Positions 51,113 to 63,532 of a stretch of 64,000 nucleotides of DNA are shown here, in pieces. Source of the stretch: Patagioenas fasciata. Lineage: Eukaryota; Chordata; Aves; Columbiformes; Columbidae. Every line of letters begins with the position of its first letter. Position 1 is the first letter of the stretch. The stretch is from NCBI RefSeq assembly GCF_037038585.1, contig NC_092524.1, positions 45,221,001 to 45,285,000 of the forward strand. Direction: 5' to 3'. The position numbers and the translations under genes are program-made. A model generated the notes under the pieces. The model was given only the letters and a program-made list of their open reading frames with translations. It was not told where the DNA came from and made no database searches.

Positions 51113-51238
51113 CATAGAATCATAGAATTGTAGAATCATTTTAGTTGGAAAAGACCTTTCAGATCAAGTCCAACTGTTAAACTAACAGTGCCAAGTCCAC
51201 CTCTAAACCAGAGGAGGCACTAGTGCCAATTCTTATTT
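51113..51238 (-). mobile_element. CR1 LINE, short 3' tail, distinct subfamily
   Basis: On the minus strand it ends in the ATTCTATGATTCTATG type repeat at 51113-51126. The inverted core reads GTTGGACTTGATCTGAAAGG and is preceded by a GGCACTGTTAG block. This is a different 3' UTR type from the other CR1 copies here. About 126 bp remain, with no coding part. Confidence 0.88.
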
Positions 51239-53184
51239 TCATGCGAAAGTGTGAAGTGCTAGAGGACCACTCACCTGACAGAAAGACCAAGATTCATCTG
51301 AAAAGGGTGGGAAATATGCTGAGCTATTTTATTCCTAGCACATGAGCCAGAGTAACTGATTAAGCATAGCAGGAAAGTACAGTATCTGAAGGAAATGTGT
51401 TTACTGTTACAATATGGAAGCAATCAGCACACATGGTAGGAAGTAAGTTTTTACTATTAAGGCATTACACATGAAGTTCTGCACAGAAAGATTATTATGA
51501 GACTGTACTTTTTCTGTTTTATTTAATTGGACCCAATTCACTGAATAGCATGAGATACAGTGGGACTTTGCTCCAAGCAGGGTCCGTGTATTTTAAGATC
51601 AGTCTACTTTTGCCAAAAAATACATGACATTGCAAGAAGAAAGGCATCTTGTTTAGTGACGTTTCAATATTATTTTCAGGTCACAAATGTTTAATTAAAA
51701 CTTTGTGAAGATGAGCTGAAAGTTACTTTTTCCATTTTAGGTGAAACAAGTCCCATCACTCAATTATAAAATACACGCCTATAAAATTGTGCACACATGC
51801 ATGTTCATTCTGTTTTGTGAAATGAAAAATTAAAACATGATCTGACATTGAATAATCCTATTCATAATACCTCCACTTACATCCCACCACAATCTTTACA
51901 TATGATAATTACAGAAATTTATGTGATCTAAATTACTTTTTTTTTTTTTTTTTACTATGAACTATAGAGTCACAGCAAGTTCCAGAAAACTTTAATAGCT
52001 ACATAGTCAGTCATCATATATAGCCAATCACATTCTCTATGAGCTGGATCATCTCCTGCTATAAAAACATCCACAGGAAAGAACTGTGAAGGGAAAATGA
52101 ATCCCAGAAAGCATTTGTCATGTCCCCTGTTCTGCCCTAGCAAGTGGAGAGCCAAAACAAAGCTGTGGAATCCATTACTAAGACTTCAGGTTCCCCTGAG
52201 GTTTTTACATTTTCCTTGTTCTCCCTTTCTACCTCTTTTGTACACTGAAAATCACATTAACTTGTACAAAATCACCTCATAAAATCATAAAAACTCACCT
52301 CATGAAAACCAACCATCAAATACTCAGGGTCCATAAAAGACACTGACTCATTTATTCATTTTAGCCAGAGAGATAAGATGTGCCAGCAGCCAGGACAGCA
52401 ACACAGACTATTGATAACAACAGGAACATTAATTTTTTCACGGACTTTTTTTGTGGACTGCAGGCTGTCAAGTTTAAAGTATGTCTTCTCCTACATCTCA
52501 GTGACACCTAGTAGTCTGTGGGCACTGCTGTGACACAGAGAATTGTTTGCTGACCTTTATGTTTCTCCAAGACTCTATGGATTGTCTCCAATGCTTGTTG
52601 TTATATCAAATATTTAATCATCTTTTTATTTAGCATTCAGTGCAAAGGAAGTTTACTCCTAGTAGCGAAAGAACATGTGAGTGAGGGGGATTAAATGATT
52701 TCTAACCTTTTTTTAAAAATAGTCCATATTTACAACATGCTTAACTTTGCTTTTTTAGTAATCTATAGTACTGACAGTTTGAACCCTGATGGAAATGGGA
52801 CATACTTTTAATATTCATAATAGTTATGGACACATGTATAACTATGATGGATAACTGGGGCAAAAGTCAGCATAGCTTTTGTGAAAAGAAAGACTGCTTT
52901 ATAAACTCACTGGGGTTCTTTGAAGGCTTTGCTAAGGACTTATATACATGAAATCTTGTTGACTTTGACAGAGTCCTCTGAAAAAGGCTGCTGAGGAGAG
53001 TTAATTGCCATTGAACAAAATGGAAGGACCTGGAACAGATAAACAGTTTCTGCCCTGTCCATTCCCACCCCCACTCACACCCCCTCATCGCCTCAAAAAA
53101 AAAATCAAAAAAAAAAAAAAAGTAGAAAAAGCAAGAAAAAGAACAGCAGGCACAAATGCTTGGTCCTTACAGTGGAAGGAGGCC
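51239..53184. other. Non-coding stretch, no gene recognised
   Basis: AT-rich, with T and A runs at about 51939-51953 and 53094-53122. The latter A-rich run lies just upstream of the old CR1. Nothing else was recognised. Confidence 0.6.
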
Positions 53185-54235
53185 TTGAATTGAGTTGAAG
53201 AGGGGTATGTGCTGGGATGTGTGTTGTGCAGCATATTCATAAACAGTCTGGGAACAGAGTGACCAGTGAGGAGACAAATTTTGCTGAGGTTTCTAACTTA
53301 TTCTTAATTAAATAAAGCTGAAGAAGAAACAGAAATAATTGCATGAAGATCTATGAAACAACGTGAATATCCAATAAAACAGCAAAACAAGATATCAGCA
53401 TAGATGCACAAAACATCATGTAGTTAAGGGGGAAAAAAAAACGAGCCTTAACTTCTCATGCACAATTGTGGTCTTTGAGCTGGTCATTCCCACTAAGGAG
53501 TGAAAGTGAAAATACATCTCAGAGCTCAGGAGAGGCTTATGAGGCAAAGTCGAGGAACTACAGGGAAAGACAGGACAAAATAAAGAATGTCACTATGCCA
53601 CTCTGTGAATACATAATTCTCCTCCATCTTGAATAATGCATGTAGTACAGTGCTATCCATTGCAAAAGGATTATAGCAGAGCTGGAAAAGTTTAAGAAAA
53701 GACCACAGGCACAATCAGGGATATGGACCAGCTTCTGTGTCAAAAATTACTAAGTAGCCTAGGAGTCTTCAAAGTGGAAAAAAAATGACTGAGGGACGTA
53801 TGAAAGAGGTATATAAGATCAGAAGTGTCATGGAGTGGGTGTATATGGATTGACTGGCCATCCTTCCAAACAAAAGAAGTGGGGATTAAATTACAAGGAA
53901 GGCAGTTCAAAACAGAGTTGCTATTCATACAGCCAGTAGTTTTGCTACAGTATTTCTGGGCCACAAGATGCTGTAGAGTGTAAAAGTATATGGGGTTTCC
54001 AGGAGAGGTTAGCAAAGTTCACAAAAGAGATACCTGCTAGTGTTCTGAAACAAACAGAAACTACAGCTCTCTCCACAAGACCTGGAGATGCACATGACTG
54101 GATGCCAAGAGAATATTTATGGGGATCACATTTACCTTGTTCTTATACTATTCCCTAAGCCTCTGGCTTTTGGTCACTGTCAGAGATGGCATAGTGGGCT
54201 AGATGGACTGACCTCCAGACTGATCCTTCATGACT
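53185..54235 (+). mobile_element. Ancient CR1-type LINE, RT part to 3' end
   Basis: About 1.05 kb on the plus strand that follows the order of reptile-type CR1 elements. It begins in the VPQG-VLG region of the RT (GYVLGCVLCSIFIN around 53205-53245). The FADD motif is reduced to FAEV at 53280-53291 (NFAEVSNLF). A CATCTTGAATAATGCATG block (about 53625) is the ancient HLEYC region. The stretch AAAAGACCACAGGC..GGATATGGACCAGCTTCTG (about 53696-53735) is the RATKMIRGMERL region. GAAAGAGGTATATAAGATC (about 53800) is the MIEVYKI region. The 3' UTR finishes with GTGGGCTAGATGGAC (about 54195), the classic end of old CR1 families in turtles and crocodiles. There are many indels and stops. It is probably older than the neoavian CR1 tails in this window. 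Confidence 0.88.
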
Positions 54236-57200
54236 CCTCTTTCATTCTTAATCAAGATGTGGTCAAAAATTAGTTATGCTCCACTCTACAAGATCCTTAT
54301 GCCAGGTAGCCCATCACATCTTTCTGCTCTAAAATTACATGTCAGACCTCAGCTGTTTTAGTGTTGGAATATATAGGTAACTCAAAAATGCAACGCTGCA
54401 AAAATGCTGGCAAAATAAAGAGCCCTGGATTTGTGCTCAGAGTTATTTTCTTCCCTTCAGTGGTAAGAATGTATTGAAATGCTACTGAATTGCAGCATAT
54501 ATTAAATGTATTGTATCTTTTTCCTTTTGATATTCTTAAATAAAAAAGTTTTACTCTAATGCTGAATGGCTGCTGATATACCATAGCAAAATAATACTTA
54601 ACACAGTGAAATGCATTTGGTAAATAAAACCTTTCATAAGTCAGAAGTTGTGTTTCCATACAAGCTGTAAATTCAAGAAAGATTCAATGTCATTGTGCTC
54701 TCAAAGCAGGATTTTTTAGCATATACCGTTTTCTATGAATACCATTCAAAGCTCTTTCACTCTAAACATTTACAAAGGACATTATCAGAGTCACATGGTA
54801 GACTAGCTTTTAAGTACAGTATGATTATAACAGAAAAGTTTTGAAAGTCTGGGAAAGAAGAATGTATTACTTAGGATGTTAAATAATGAAGAAAAATAAA
54901 ACATACCTGACAGAATTCAAGGAAACAAATCATATTCAGTAGCCTATGCTTTTACAGATGTACGATTTCCAAATGTCTAATTATGCTTGCACAGTTTACA
55001 TTTTAATACACTCTTTTAGTAACATTTCTAATTATTTTGTGATGGACAATGACCATTAAAATAGCAATTGAAAAGTGCAAAATCAGATTCTATACCAATT
55101 TGTGTTGCCAAGCATATCCTTGGAGATTTTCCCCTTGAAAAGCCACAACAGATGGGTAAATTGACAATGAAAATGCACAACAGACTTCAGGCCTGTATCA
55201 CATTTTCCTGTGCCAGCCTCAGTTCTGAATAGTGTAGCTAAGAATAATGTTTACTATTAGATCCATGCCAATATATAGCAGTGTTTGTTCCTGCCATGGC
55301 AATAGGGCATTCTATTAAAAGTGCTGCATGGTTCTAATCAACATGCAATGTATGGTCACCTTGGGGCTGGAAACAAAAATATTAGAATAAATAGACAGGT
55401 CCAACCAACCATGCAAAGTTACAGAGTAATCTATATATCATTGTTTTGAAACACTGATCAGAATTAGAACTAAACAAATATTGCAAAACACATACACAAA
55501 ACAGGTGATTTTAAACTAGCTCTTTCTCTGTTTGCTCCCCACTGAATTGCTTTTTCATAAATAATGACTGCTTCACACTGATAAACATTCAGCCTTAGGC
55601 TATTATTGGAAAATTCACACATTTTAAGACCTTGAGGCAGAATACTGACAGGATCACAAACTAAAGACATAAACACAAGCAGTCACCTCAGAATTCAAAC
55701 ACTGTATAACTATTCATTTCTCATGGATAACAGAAAGCAACAATGGGTCACAGTAGTCATACATGTTTGCAATTCAGATAGATATTAAATTGCTTTTATT
55801 TTGTGGTCATAAGCCTGACAGAAACGAGGCTTCGTTTGGCAGTGTCATCATGCCTGTAGAAGTCCAGAAGACACTAACAGTGGTGCACTGGTCTACTGCA
55901 GTCTATTAAGTAACACAACAAAGTCTTTAGCTCAAAAATCAAAAGCTAATGTAATTAATGGTAAGGGATCAAAGTCACTATCAGTGTCTCACTCATTCAT
56001 TTGGCATCTGGCAAGACAAGAAAAATATCCAGTAGTGAAAACGTGGCACTGTGGAAGCCAACAGCAAAACTCTGAAGAGCTTGGTTGTTGTGATGGAGAT
56101 TAGTTTTCTGTCAAAAAAGAGATATAAAACCTAAAAGATTCTATGAAATCACTTAGTTCTGTGCCAGAAAGAAATTTTATGGAATGCTTGGTGGTTCTCA
56201 CAGATCCAGCTTCTGGGACTGCTGAGACTGGTTCACTGATGTTTTTTTGAGGGGGAGGATAATCCTTCTTTGGAGACTCATAAAAAAATCAAAGTATTTG
56301 CAAAGAACAGAACAGAAAATTGTAAGACTAATACCTCACAGATACATATCATATATTAATAGTTTATTTCTTTAATTTCACAGCCAAAGCTTTTAAAAAC
56401 ACCTATTTGTAGTGTTGTTCACAGTTTTGAATCCATCTCTACAGACAAACTAATCCAAAATTTTGAAGCACAGTACCAGCTGTACTAACTTTTGTTAGAA
56501 TGATTTCAGATCTCTGATGAGAGGTCTGTTCAAAAATAAAAGAGACAAGTTCACCTCAGCTGGTAAATTTGTTGTCTGGGACCATCCTCCAGAATCTAGG
56601 AGATTTAGGCTCTCATCTGCTTTCTCGTTAAATCATTTTCTCTCTTTGTTTGACAAAATTAGTGGTTAGTTTATACAAAGTGGACAACTCTTTAAAAGCA
56701 ATTAAGAGACACTCCCCATCATAGTTCTCCATGTAATTATTCCCTAGCACAAACTACAAAAAAATTTTCACACAATCCTTCAGATCCTCAGTGCTCACAT
56801 TTTGAAAGTATCATTTTGATTCCAATGCACCCAAGTCAAAACCTCACCATTTTTAATTTTTTTCTTTTTTTTTTTTTTAGGGAAATCCTACTCCAAAGTT
56901 GCCATCTGCTAATTCTCTACTGTGATTGCTGCATAATACGTCCAGAGAAGGCAGCCACTAACGTTAAACTGCCCAATTAATTGAATCATTTGTTCAGCAA
57001 CTGGATTCTTTGCACATTATATCAGCCAGGTGTTTTTTGTTTACAAGCTATAGATCTAAAGCAACTACCTCTCAGCAAGCCATTTTCCTTTTTGTATCAC
57101 TTGTGCTAAATACAACCTTAAGACAATTTTTTTAAACAAGTTTGGAAGATAAAACTTTGTCAAGGACCTCATCTCAGCTATGACAATTTGAGAAAACAGG

Positions 57201-58653
57201 CCAGTTAACAGAATGGAATTAGGACTGTCATTTAACAGAACCATACTTTCCTCATAATCAGATCTGATTTTGCCTATTTGTAAACATATAAAAGACTTAA
57301 TATGTTTTCACCATCCTACATACTTAGAATGTTTTGCCAGATTTACACAGAAAAAAACTAATTAGCAAGAAGAAAAAAATTCTGGAAAAATGGCTGAGAT
57401 TCTTCACAAAAATAAAAGCTCTGCAAGGGAGCTGGTAGTATGTTGACTTCAATGCAACAGCTTTTTTTCCTCATTTGTCAGAAGAAATGAGGAATACTTC
57501 TCTGCAAACAGTTTAGATGGTGACAGGTTCCTTCTAAAACATCTGTTACCAATTCTCTCAATTTCTTTACTTTCACAGTGTCTGTTGCAGGCAAAGGAGA
57601 ATATTTTCGAGGGTTATGCACAGTGTGCACAATGTAACTTGTAGATCAAAGATTTCTATGCATCATCGACAAACAGACCACAGTTTTTACCAGCCTATCA
57701 GGGTGGACTGCCAAAATAAATCAGTTCTACAGGAGAGGTACCTTCTGACTACTGTTCACTGGAATGAATTATTAGTCTTTTGATAAGGGTTTGGCTTCTG
57801 TATCTCTTCTCTCCAGTCCCGGCTGTGGCTAGCTAGGTGATTCATAATATGAAACACTCCATCATCTTCATGGAATGGAAAATATCTGAACAACTTAGAA
57901 GGGTAGATAATGAAGTTATCAGCATCAAAACTACACCAGCAACGCAACAAGAACTACTGGTTCCCTTAACACCACTAATCACAGTACAGAGCTCAAGTAT
58001 CTATTCCAATGTAATATTAACACACAGTAACTTGCATTATTACAATCAGAGGTGACTGTGCCTATTGTGTCACCCCTACCTTCATATAGCTGTGATATAC
58101 TATGTTGAACAACCCACTATACTTAGCCGGAAGAAATTTGCCTTCGTAATGTTAACCAAGCTGTTCTCAGTTACATATTATATTGAATATCTATAGGGAA
58201 AAAAAAAAAAAAAAAAAGAAAAGTATATGAGTAAAAGCTGTGAAGGATTCCTTACATCCAAACATTTATTTAAGATATGGTATGGCCTATTGAGATACAA
58301 TTTCCCTCCTTTGCTGGAACCAATGGGACTGTTCCACCAAGTCCACCAATTCCCAGTTCCACCAGGATGCCTACAGATAGACAGGATTTCATCCTCAAGT
58401 GTTAAGAGTAGGTCACTGCACTTGGTAGACTGGCCAATTCACTGATCTACTGACAATGTCACCAGACTGTAACATGATCTGGAAGTTGTCAAGGAAAGAG
58501 AAATTTAATCTTGCTGCTTCTTATTACCCAAAGTACTAAGATTGAAACATGTATCTTCAAGCTTTTATTCAATGAAGGAAAATAAAAAGGGGCAGCACAA
58601 GGATTTCTGCGTACATGAGTATGCATTCAATGAAAATCCTTATCTTCAGCTGC
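54236..58653. other. AT-rich non-coding stretch, no gene recognised
   Basis: About 4.4 kb of complex AT-rich DNA with a T-rich run at about 56855-56878 and an A run at about 58200-58218. No gene, RNA gene or named repeat was recognised. Confidence 0.6.
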
Positions 58654-58969
58654 TGTCCTGGTTTTGTTAAAAAAAAAAAGACCAGTTCTCTTTCAGTGAT
58701 ACTTCCTTTCAGCTAAGTTCTTCTAGGTGGCTGGACATTTCTGAGTTTTAGCCTGCATATTTTTCCTCAGATGCTGTACTTCGTGCTGATAAGAAGACCA
58801 GTGGAATGCTGAAGAAGCTCACGTTTAGATTTATTACTATTGTAGCCAAGAAAGACTGATAAGATTTCCCGTGTTCCGTTGTGAGAGGGGCATGTTTGAG
58901 GAGGGGTGGATGGAACAGGTGACTAAAACTGACCAACTGAGTATTCCATCCCCTAATTGTCATACGACC

Positions 58970-58977
58970 TATATAAG
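58970..58977 (+). promoter_or_regulatory. LTR TATA box
   Basis: TATATAAG, preceded by an ATACGACC stretch and followed by GGGTGATCGCGAGGG. It sits where the U3/R border of an LTR is expected and predicts transcription starting near 59000 toward higher coordinates. Confidence 0.6.
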
Positions 58978-59269
58978 AGGGTGATCGCGAGGGTCTGGCT
59001 CTTTTTGACCGTGGTTGGCATCTAGAGAGGACCTTGTCTGTCTGCATGAGATCTGGAAGGCCTCAGGTCCTGCATCCCTGAAATCCAGTTTCCAGTTTGC
59101 TGTGAAGTCCCATCCATGACTTCCGGGGGCCTGACCTGCACCTGCTGGAGCCACGCCAGCTCTGCACACCCAGCTCCGCCGCTACTGGAGTGACGCCAAC
59201 TCCACATCGAGCATTCGAGGTTGGTTTTGTATATATTGTACATATTCTCTATTTCCTAGTAGTATTAGT

Positions 59270-59300
59270 AAAACCCTTTAAAAACCCTTTAAAACCCTCC
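59270..59300. repeat. Triplicated AAAACCCTTT unit inside the LTR
   Basis: Three consecutive copies of an AAAACCCTTT-like unit (the last ends CCTCC). They lie downstream of the TATA box, in the R/U5 part of the LTR, where no canonical AATAAA is visible. Confidence 0.85.
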
Positions 59301-59431
59301 AACTTGAAGTCTGAGTCTCTCTTCCTACCTCCGTATCTTCCTTATCATCTTTCCAATCTAAATGAGAGGGTGGAGGGAGTAACAGAGAGCGTCTACCATG
59401 GTTTATTGTCACCTTGCCTTAAACCTTGACA

Positions 59432-62400
59432 ACTGCCCAACAAGTTCATAAATCCCTCAAATATTTCTGCATTAAATCCAATGCCAGTATGCATAATGTT
59501 TCCATGTTCAGTGCAGAACACACTGTGTACTTCAACCTTTAGAGTTACAGAGAAGAAAAACAGTTGTGCTTTTGGCATACAAATGTATTTTGAAAAAAAA
59601 GAAACAGAAATATCACAAAAAAACCTCCTCAACCAGCCTCAGGTCTTTACTTCGGGGAGAAGAACACACAAACATATTCTTTTCTAAGATCTGATCATAT
59701 GTTCTTTTTTTCTTTTTCCCAGGTAATTACTCTTTATGACCAAATTACATCTCTTGACAAACTTAAACTTTGCAGCTAAAGAGAGCAACATCTATTTCCT
59801 CCATCATTAGTTACAGTGAATTTGCTGCCCGTTCCTGTGCAAACACAAATTTAACTGGCTTCCTTCTTTTGTTTCCTTTTCCTAATTATCCAGAGCAATA
59901 ATGCCTTCCCTTTAGAACATGAGCACTGTACAGTGTTTACAGAAAAAGGCTGGTCCTCTTTCCTCCTCCCAAAGCAGTTAATTAACCTCTTCTTGGTCAA
60001 AGATAGGTCATATCTCACACCCATATTCTATTGCAAATAGCCTGTTAGGTAAGTTTCTTGACACTACAAAGTATCAAGTATTTGGTGAATAAAGTCATTA
60101 GGTGAAATGACCCTAAATGCCTTTCTTTTTCACCTACACCAATAATTTGGTCATTTTGCATCTGAAGCAAACAGAAGTCAAATGGATTAATGCAATGAGA
60201 AAGATGAGATTCCTTACGAAAAAAAAAAAAGTTCCTGCCAATTTTACATGTGAATGTTTGTTATACCTATGATCTTCTCTTGGTTTGCTATTCCATCTTT
60301 TTCACAACTTTCTAAACCCTGAAAGTATAATTTTACAAGGACTGTGTGACCATTCTCCATTTTTCTTTGACAATAATGAATACAGGAGGCAATTTTGACT
60401 GTGACTTGCCTGTATGCTTAGTTTCACACACATGTATACACAAAGACATTGGAACCACTTCCAAAGCCCAACTCAATCCTTATTGAAAACAATGGGCAAA
60501 TTCCTTCACCTCTCTTCATTGTGCTCCATATGTGAAAAAGTAAACTTATGCTTAATTTTTTTCAGGATTTCTGAAAACATCAGCAGACAGAAAAAAAAAA
60601 AAAAAAAAAAAAAGAACACAACCAAAACATTAACTTGAAGGGAAGACTGTAAATAACCCTGTAAATATCAGGAATTCTTCTCAGCAGTCATAACCCAGCT
60701 ACCCAGGATTTCTTTATACAGTGCCTTGGTTGTTAATACTTAAGCATCATCTAACCATGCTAGAAGGCAACCTTCAATTCTAATAGCAGGGATAGAAATA
60801 ACTTGTGGGTTAAGAGCTTTTCTGGGACTTAGAACACCAGAATTCAGACCTAAGCTCTGCTAACAGCTTTCTGTGTGAACCTGTTCTTCTCCATTAGAGC
60901 TATTTGCATGTCTAATTGGAGCTATCCTTACAGCTCACTCACATGTTTCAAAGATTCCATACAGATACACTCAACAATTGTATACAACACCCACAGGTGC
61001 AACAACAATGGGGCCAACAACCTGGAGACATTGTGAGCCAGTTTTGTCTTTCCCAGCTTTTCATCTCTATACTAAGAAATTTCAGAAATAATTGAAATCT
61101 CAAAGCAATCAAAGCATTTTATCAGTTATCTTTAGAAGAATGAGAAATCCTTTGTTCCAGGTATCTTGCTTCATATACTGGGATTTAATTTGTTCATCAT
61201 AAACAGCCCAGGAGAGCATATGTTTAATAATATGAACAACATTACAGAGAAATAACAGCTTGACTGAGCCTTTAAACTACTGCTGCACTTTATCTGCCAA
61301 TGTGTACCAAACAATCTTCAGTGACAACCATCCGGTTTTGGAGCTTGACTACCCTTAGTGTTTTGAAATCTTTTTTTCTACACTGTAGCAAACATGGTCC
61401 CTGATTCATTTTAAACATTTTGCTTTTTACCACAAGGCAGGGCACCAAGTCGCTGTTGTCTCTGACTTAGTTTTTGATCCTCTAAAAGCTGTAGGTTCTC
61501 TTCTTTATAAGTTCTGCTTTTCTAACACTCTCCATCTTGCATGCAGATAGCCGATTATACTCATGTGTGGGATTTTGCCTCTTCTCTCATTGATAAACAT
61601 CCTGTCTGTCTCATGCTGTTGCTCCAATCAATCAGCATTTCACACTCTAATCTTCCCAAGTGCTTGTAGTTGTCCTGCCCTTGCTTCTTTTTGCCTGAAA
61701 ATTTAATAAGGGCATTCTGTATTCTGCTGTCCAAATCCTTAATGAAAATAATAAATAATACTGACCTTGAGAAACTTCTCTTTATTCATCTTTTCAGTTT
61801 GTGAACAACAGATAGCTACTCTCAGTATAACTTTTCAGCTACTCGCTTACCCACTCTACGCTAGTTCCCTAATGTTTCTATAACTCAGCTATGGGAATGC
61901 TGTGCAGAAGTATCAAATTCTGTTGAAAGTCAAGTTATTTGTGAAGTTTTCTTCCTTCTCCACAAGCTTGTCCCTCATACTGTAAGAAGAAGTTAGGTAG
62001 CTTGAAGTTCATAAATTCTGAACAGCAGAAGTGCTTTATAAAATTCAATTAAGTTTTGTTGCAGATCTGGACAATACCACTTATTATGGCTGGGTGAAAA
62101 CTGGTCCTGAAAATACTACCCAATATGTAAATATGTCATTTAACTGCTCAGTTTTGTACATCACTCCAAATGAATTCTGCCAGAGCTTCTTACATATCCA
62201 GTTTCCTAAGAGTGTGTGCAGCAGCTTCTACTTGAGGTATGTTCCATGGAATCTCTGAGGCTGCTTCTGTCCATTTTTCTTTGTCCCAAATTGTAAAATC
62301 TCAAGCTTTTATTTCTTTAGAGGTCACAGAACTGTTCATCACCTGCATCAATCAATATTATAGGTACTGAAATAGACTCTGCAATGTGCTGTGGATACAA

Positions 62401-63482
62401 TTTTTTGTCATTACCTGTCCCTGCAAAGAACTGAATATAAAAAGATGAAAGTGCAGCTTCTGTGTGGGGTCAGAACACAGTAATATAGATCAAGCTTTGA
62501 AAACGCTTGCTATTAACCTTGATAAAAAAAGGATTAAATATTTTAAAGTGTTCAATTTCTCATTTCTAATATGCATAAGGTTAAAAAGATTGTCCTTGAC
62601 TCCCCAGTTTCAAGAGATATTACAGGAAAGAGTAACAATCATGATAAAAGATGCTCTATGGAAGGTAAAGACCCCTCAAGACAGATTTTTAAAATATGTG
62701 AAATTATTAGACCTTTCTGCCTAGTAACTGCTACGGTGCTCTCACACACAGAGCTCCTAGTGTGTCTCATGCTGTCCTGTCATCTTCACTGTGAGGTGCA
62801 AACACCTTATGACATAGTGCAGTGTGATGACCATTTTAATTATTCATTTTAATAAAAGACTGGCCACTATAGTGAATGACAATAAACACCTTCCCATATG
62901 CCAGGGTTTTTTTGAAGGCATTTTGTTCCTCCACCAGACTCAACTCTCCTCTAAAGCATACCTGTTAATCTTTCAGCATTTCTTCTTGACTTCCACCAAG
63001 TTAAATAATACAATAGTTCCTGTAACTAAATAAACAATATAGGCGCAATAATAACAGAACACCACTGTTGTCAGTGGTTATAAGACAGAACCTATAAAAC
63101 CATAGACAAAGGATGGGAGGTAAAACAAGGACCTAGAAACTCACATCTGCTTCAAAGCAAACATATATGCTTTGATTTTTTTCTTCTGGCTCATTTAATA
63201 TTCAGTTTCACTTCAGTTGGATATGAGTTATAACCTACTTTATACCTAAATTTCCAGGTACATAAAACAAAATTACTTTGTCTTCAAAGGAGGTAGCTCC
63301 CTGCTGTTGCTGTCTTGTTTCATTGACCTTGACTGTACCCACCTAGTAGCAAATTGAGAATTTCCAAAGAATTCTCCAATTTTTTAATTAATTTTATTAA
63401 AGATTGCTAATCTTTTGGATTGTGGAATTAATTGTTCTTATGAACTGTTTAGGAAAGAATCAAAGTAAATGCACAAAGTTAA
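59432..63482. other. AT-rich non-coding stretch, no gene recognised
   Basis: About 4 kb with A runs at about 60221 and 60590-60613. Sequence upstream of the long A run was inspected for a processed gene copy and none was recognised. The frames at 62464-62724 and 62571-62852 overlap each other and look random. Confidence 0.6.
60590..60613. repeat. Poly(A) tract
   Basis: About 23 uninterrupted A residues. It could be the tail of an unrecognised retrocopy, but the upstream sequence shows no gene resemblance and no target duplication was found by eye. Confidence 0.9.
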
Positions 63483-63532
63483 ATCATAGACCCATAGAAC
63501 AGTTCGGGTTGGAAGGGACCTTCAAAGGTCAT
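63483..63532 (-). mobile_element. CR1 LINE, 50-bp 3' scrap
   Basis: Inverted, it reads through GGTCCCTTCCAACCCGAACT to a CTATGATT terminus, the CR1 3' end. It is cut off almost at once on its upstream side, so it is an extremely truncated insertion or one interrupted by deletion. Confidence 0.85.

Larger units (their letters stand above)
58654..59431 (+). mobile_element. Solo LTR of an endogenous retrovirus, 778 bp
   Basis: It begins TGTCCTGGTTTTG and ends AAACCTTGACA, giving TGTC...GACA inverted ends. Flanking bases GCTGC (58649-58653) and ACTGC (59432-59436) form a 5-bp target duplication with one mismatch. A TATA box (58970-58977, TATATAAG) sits mid-element. The opening resembles avian ERVL-type LTRs, and a 5-bp duplication fits that class; the family assignment is an inference. 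No internal retroviral sequence adjoins it, so it is a solo LTR left by recombination between two LTRs. Its middle is GC-richer and contains several CpG sites, which suggests it is not very old. Confidence 0.87.

Noticed and set aside
60400..60613. Possible processed pseudogene ending in poly(A)
   Set aside because: The sequence before the A run resembles no gene I know, and no target-site duplication is visible.
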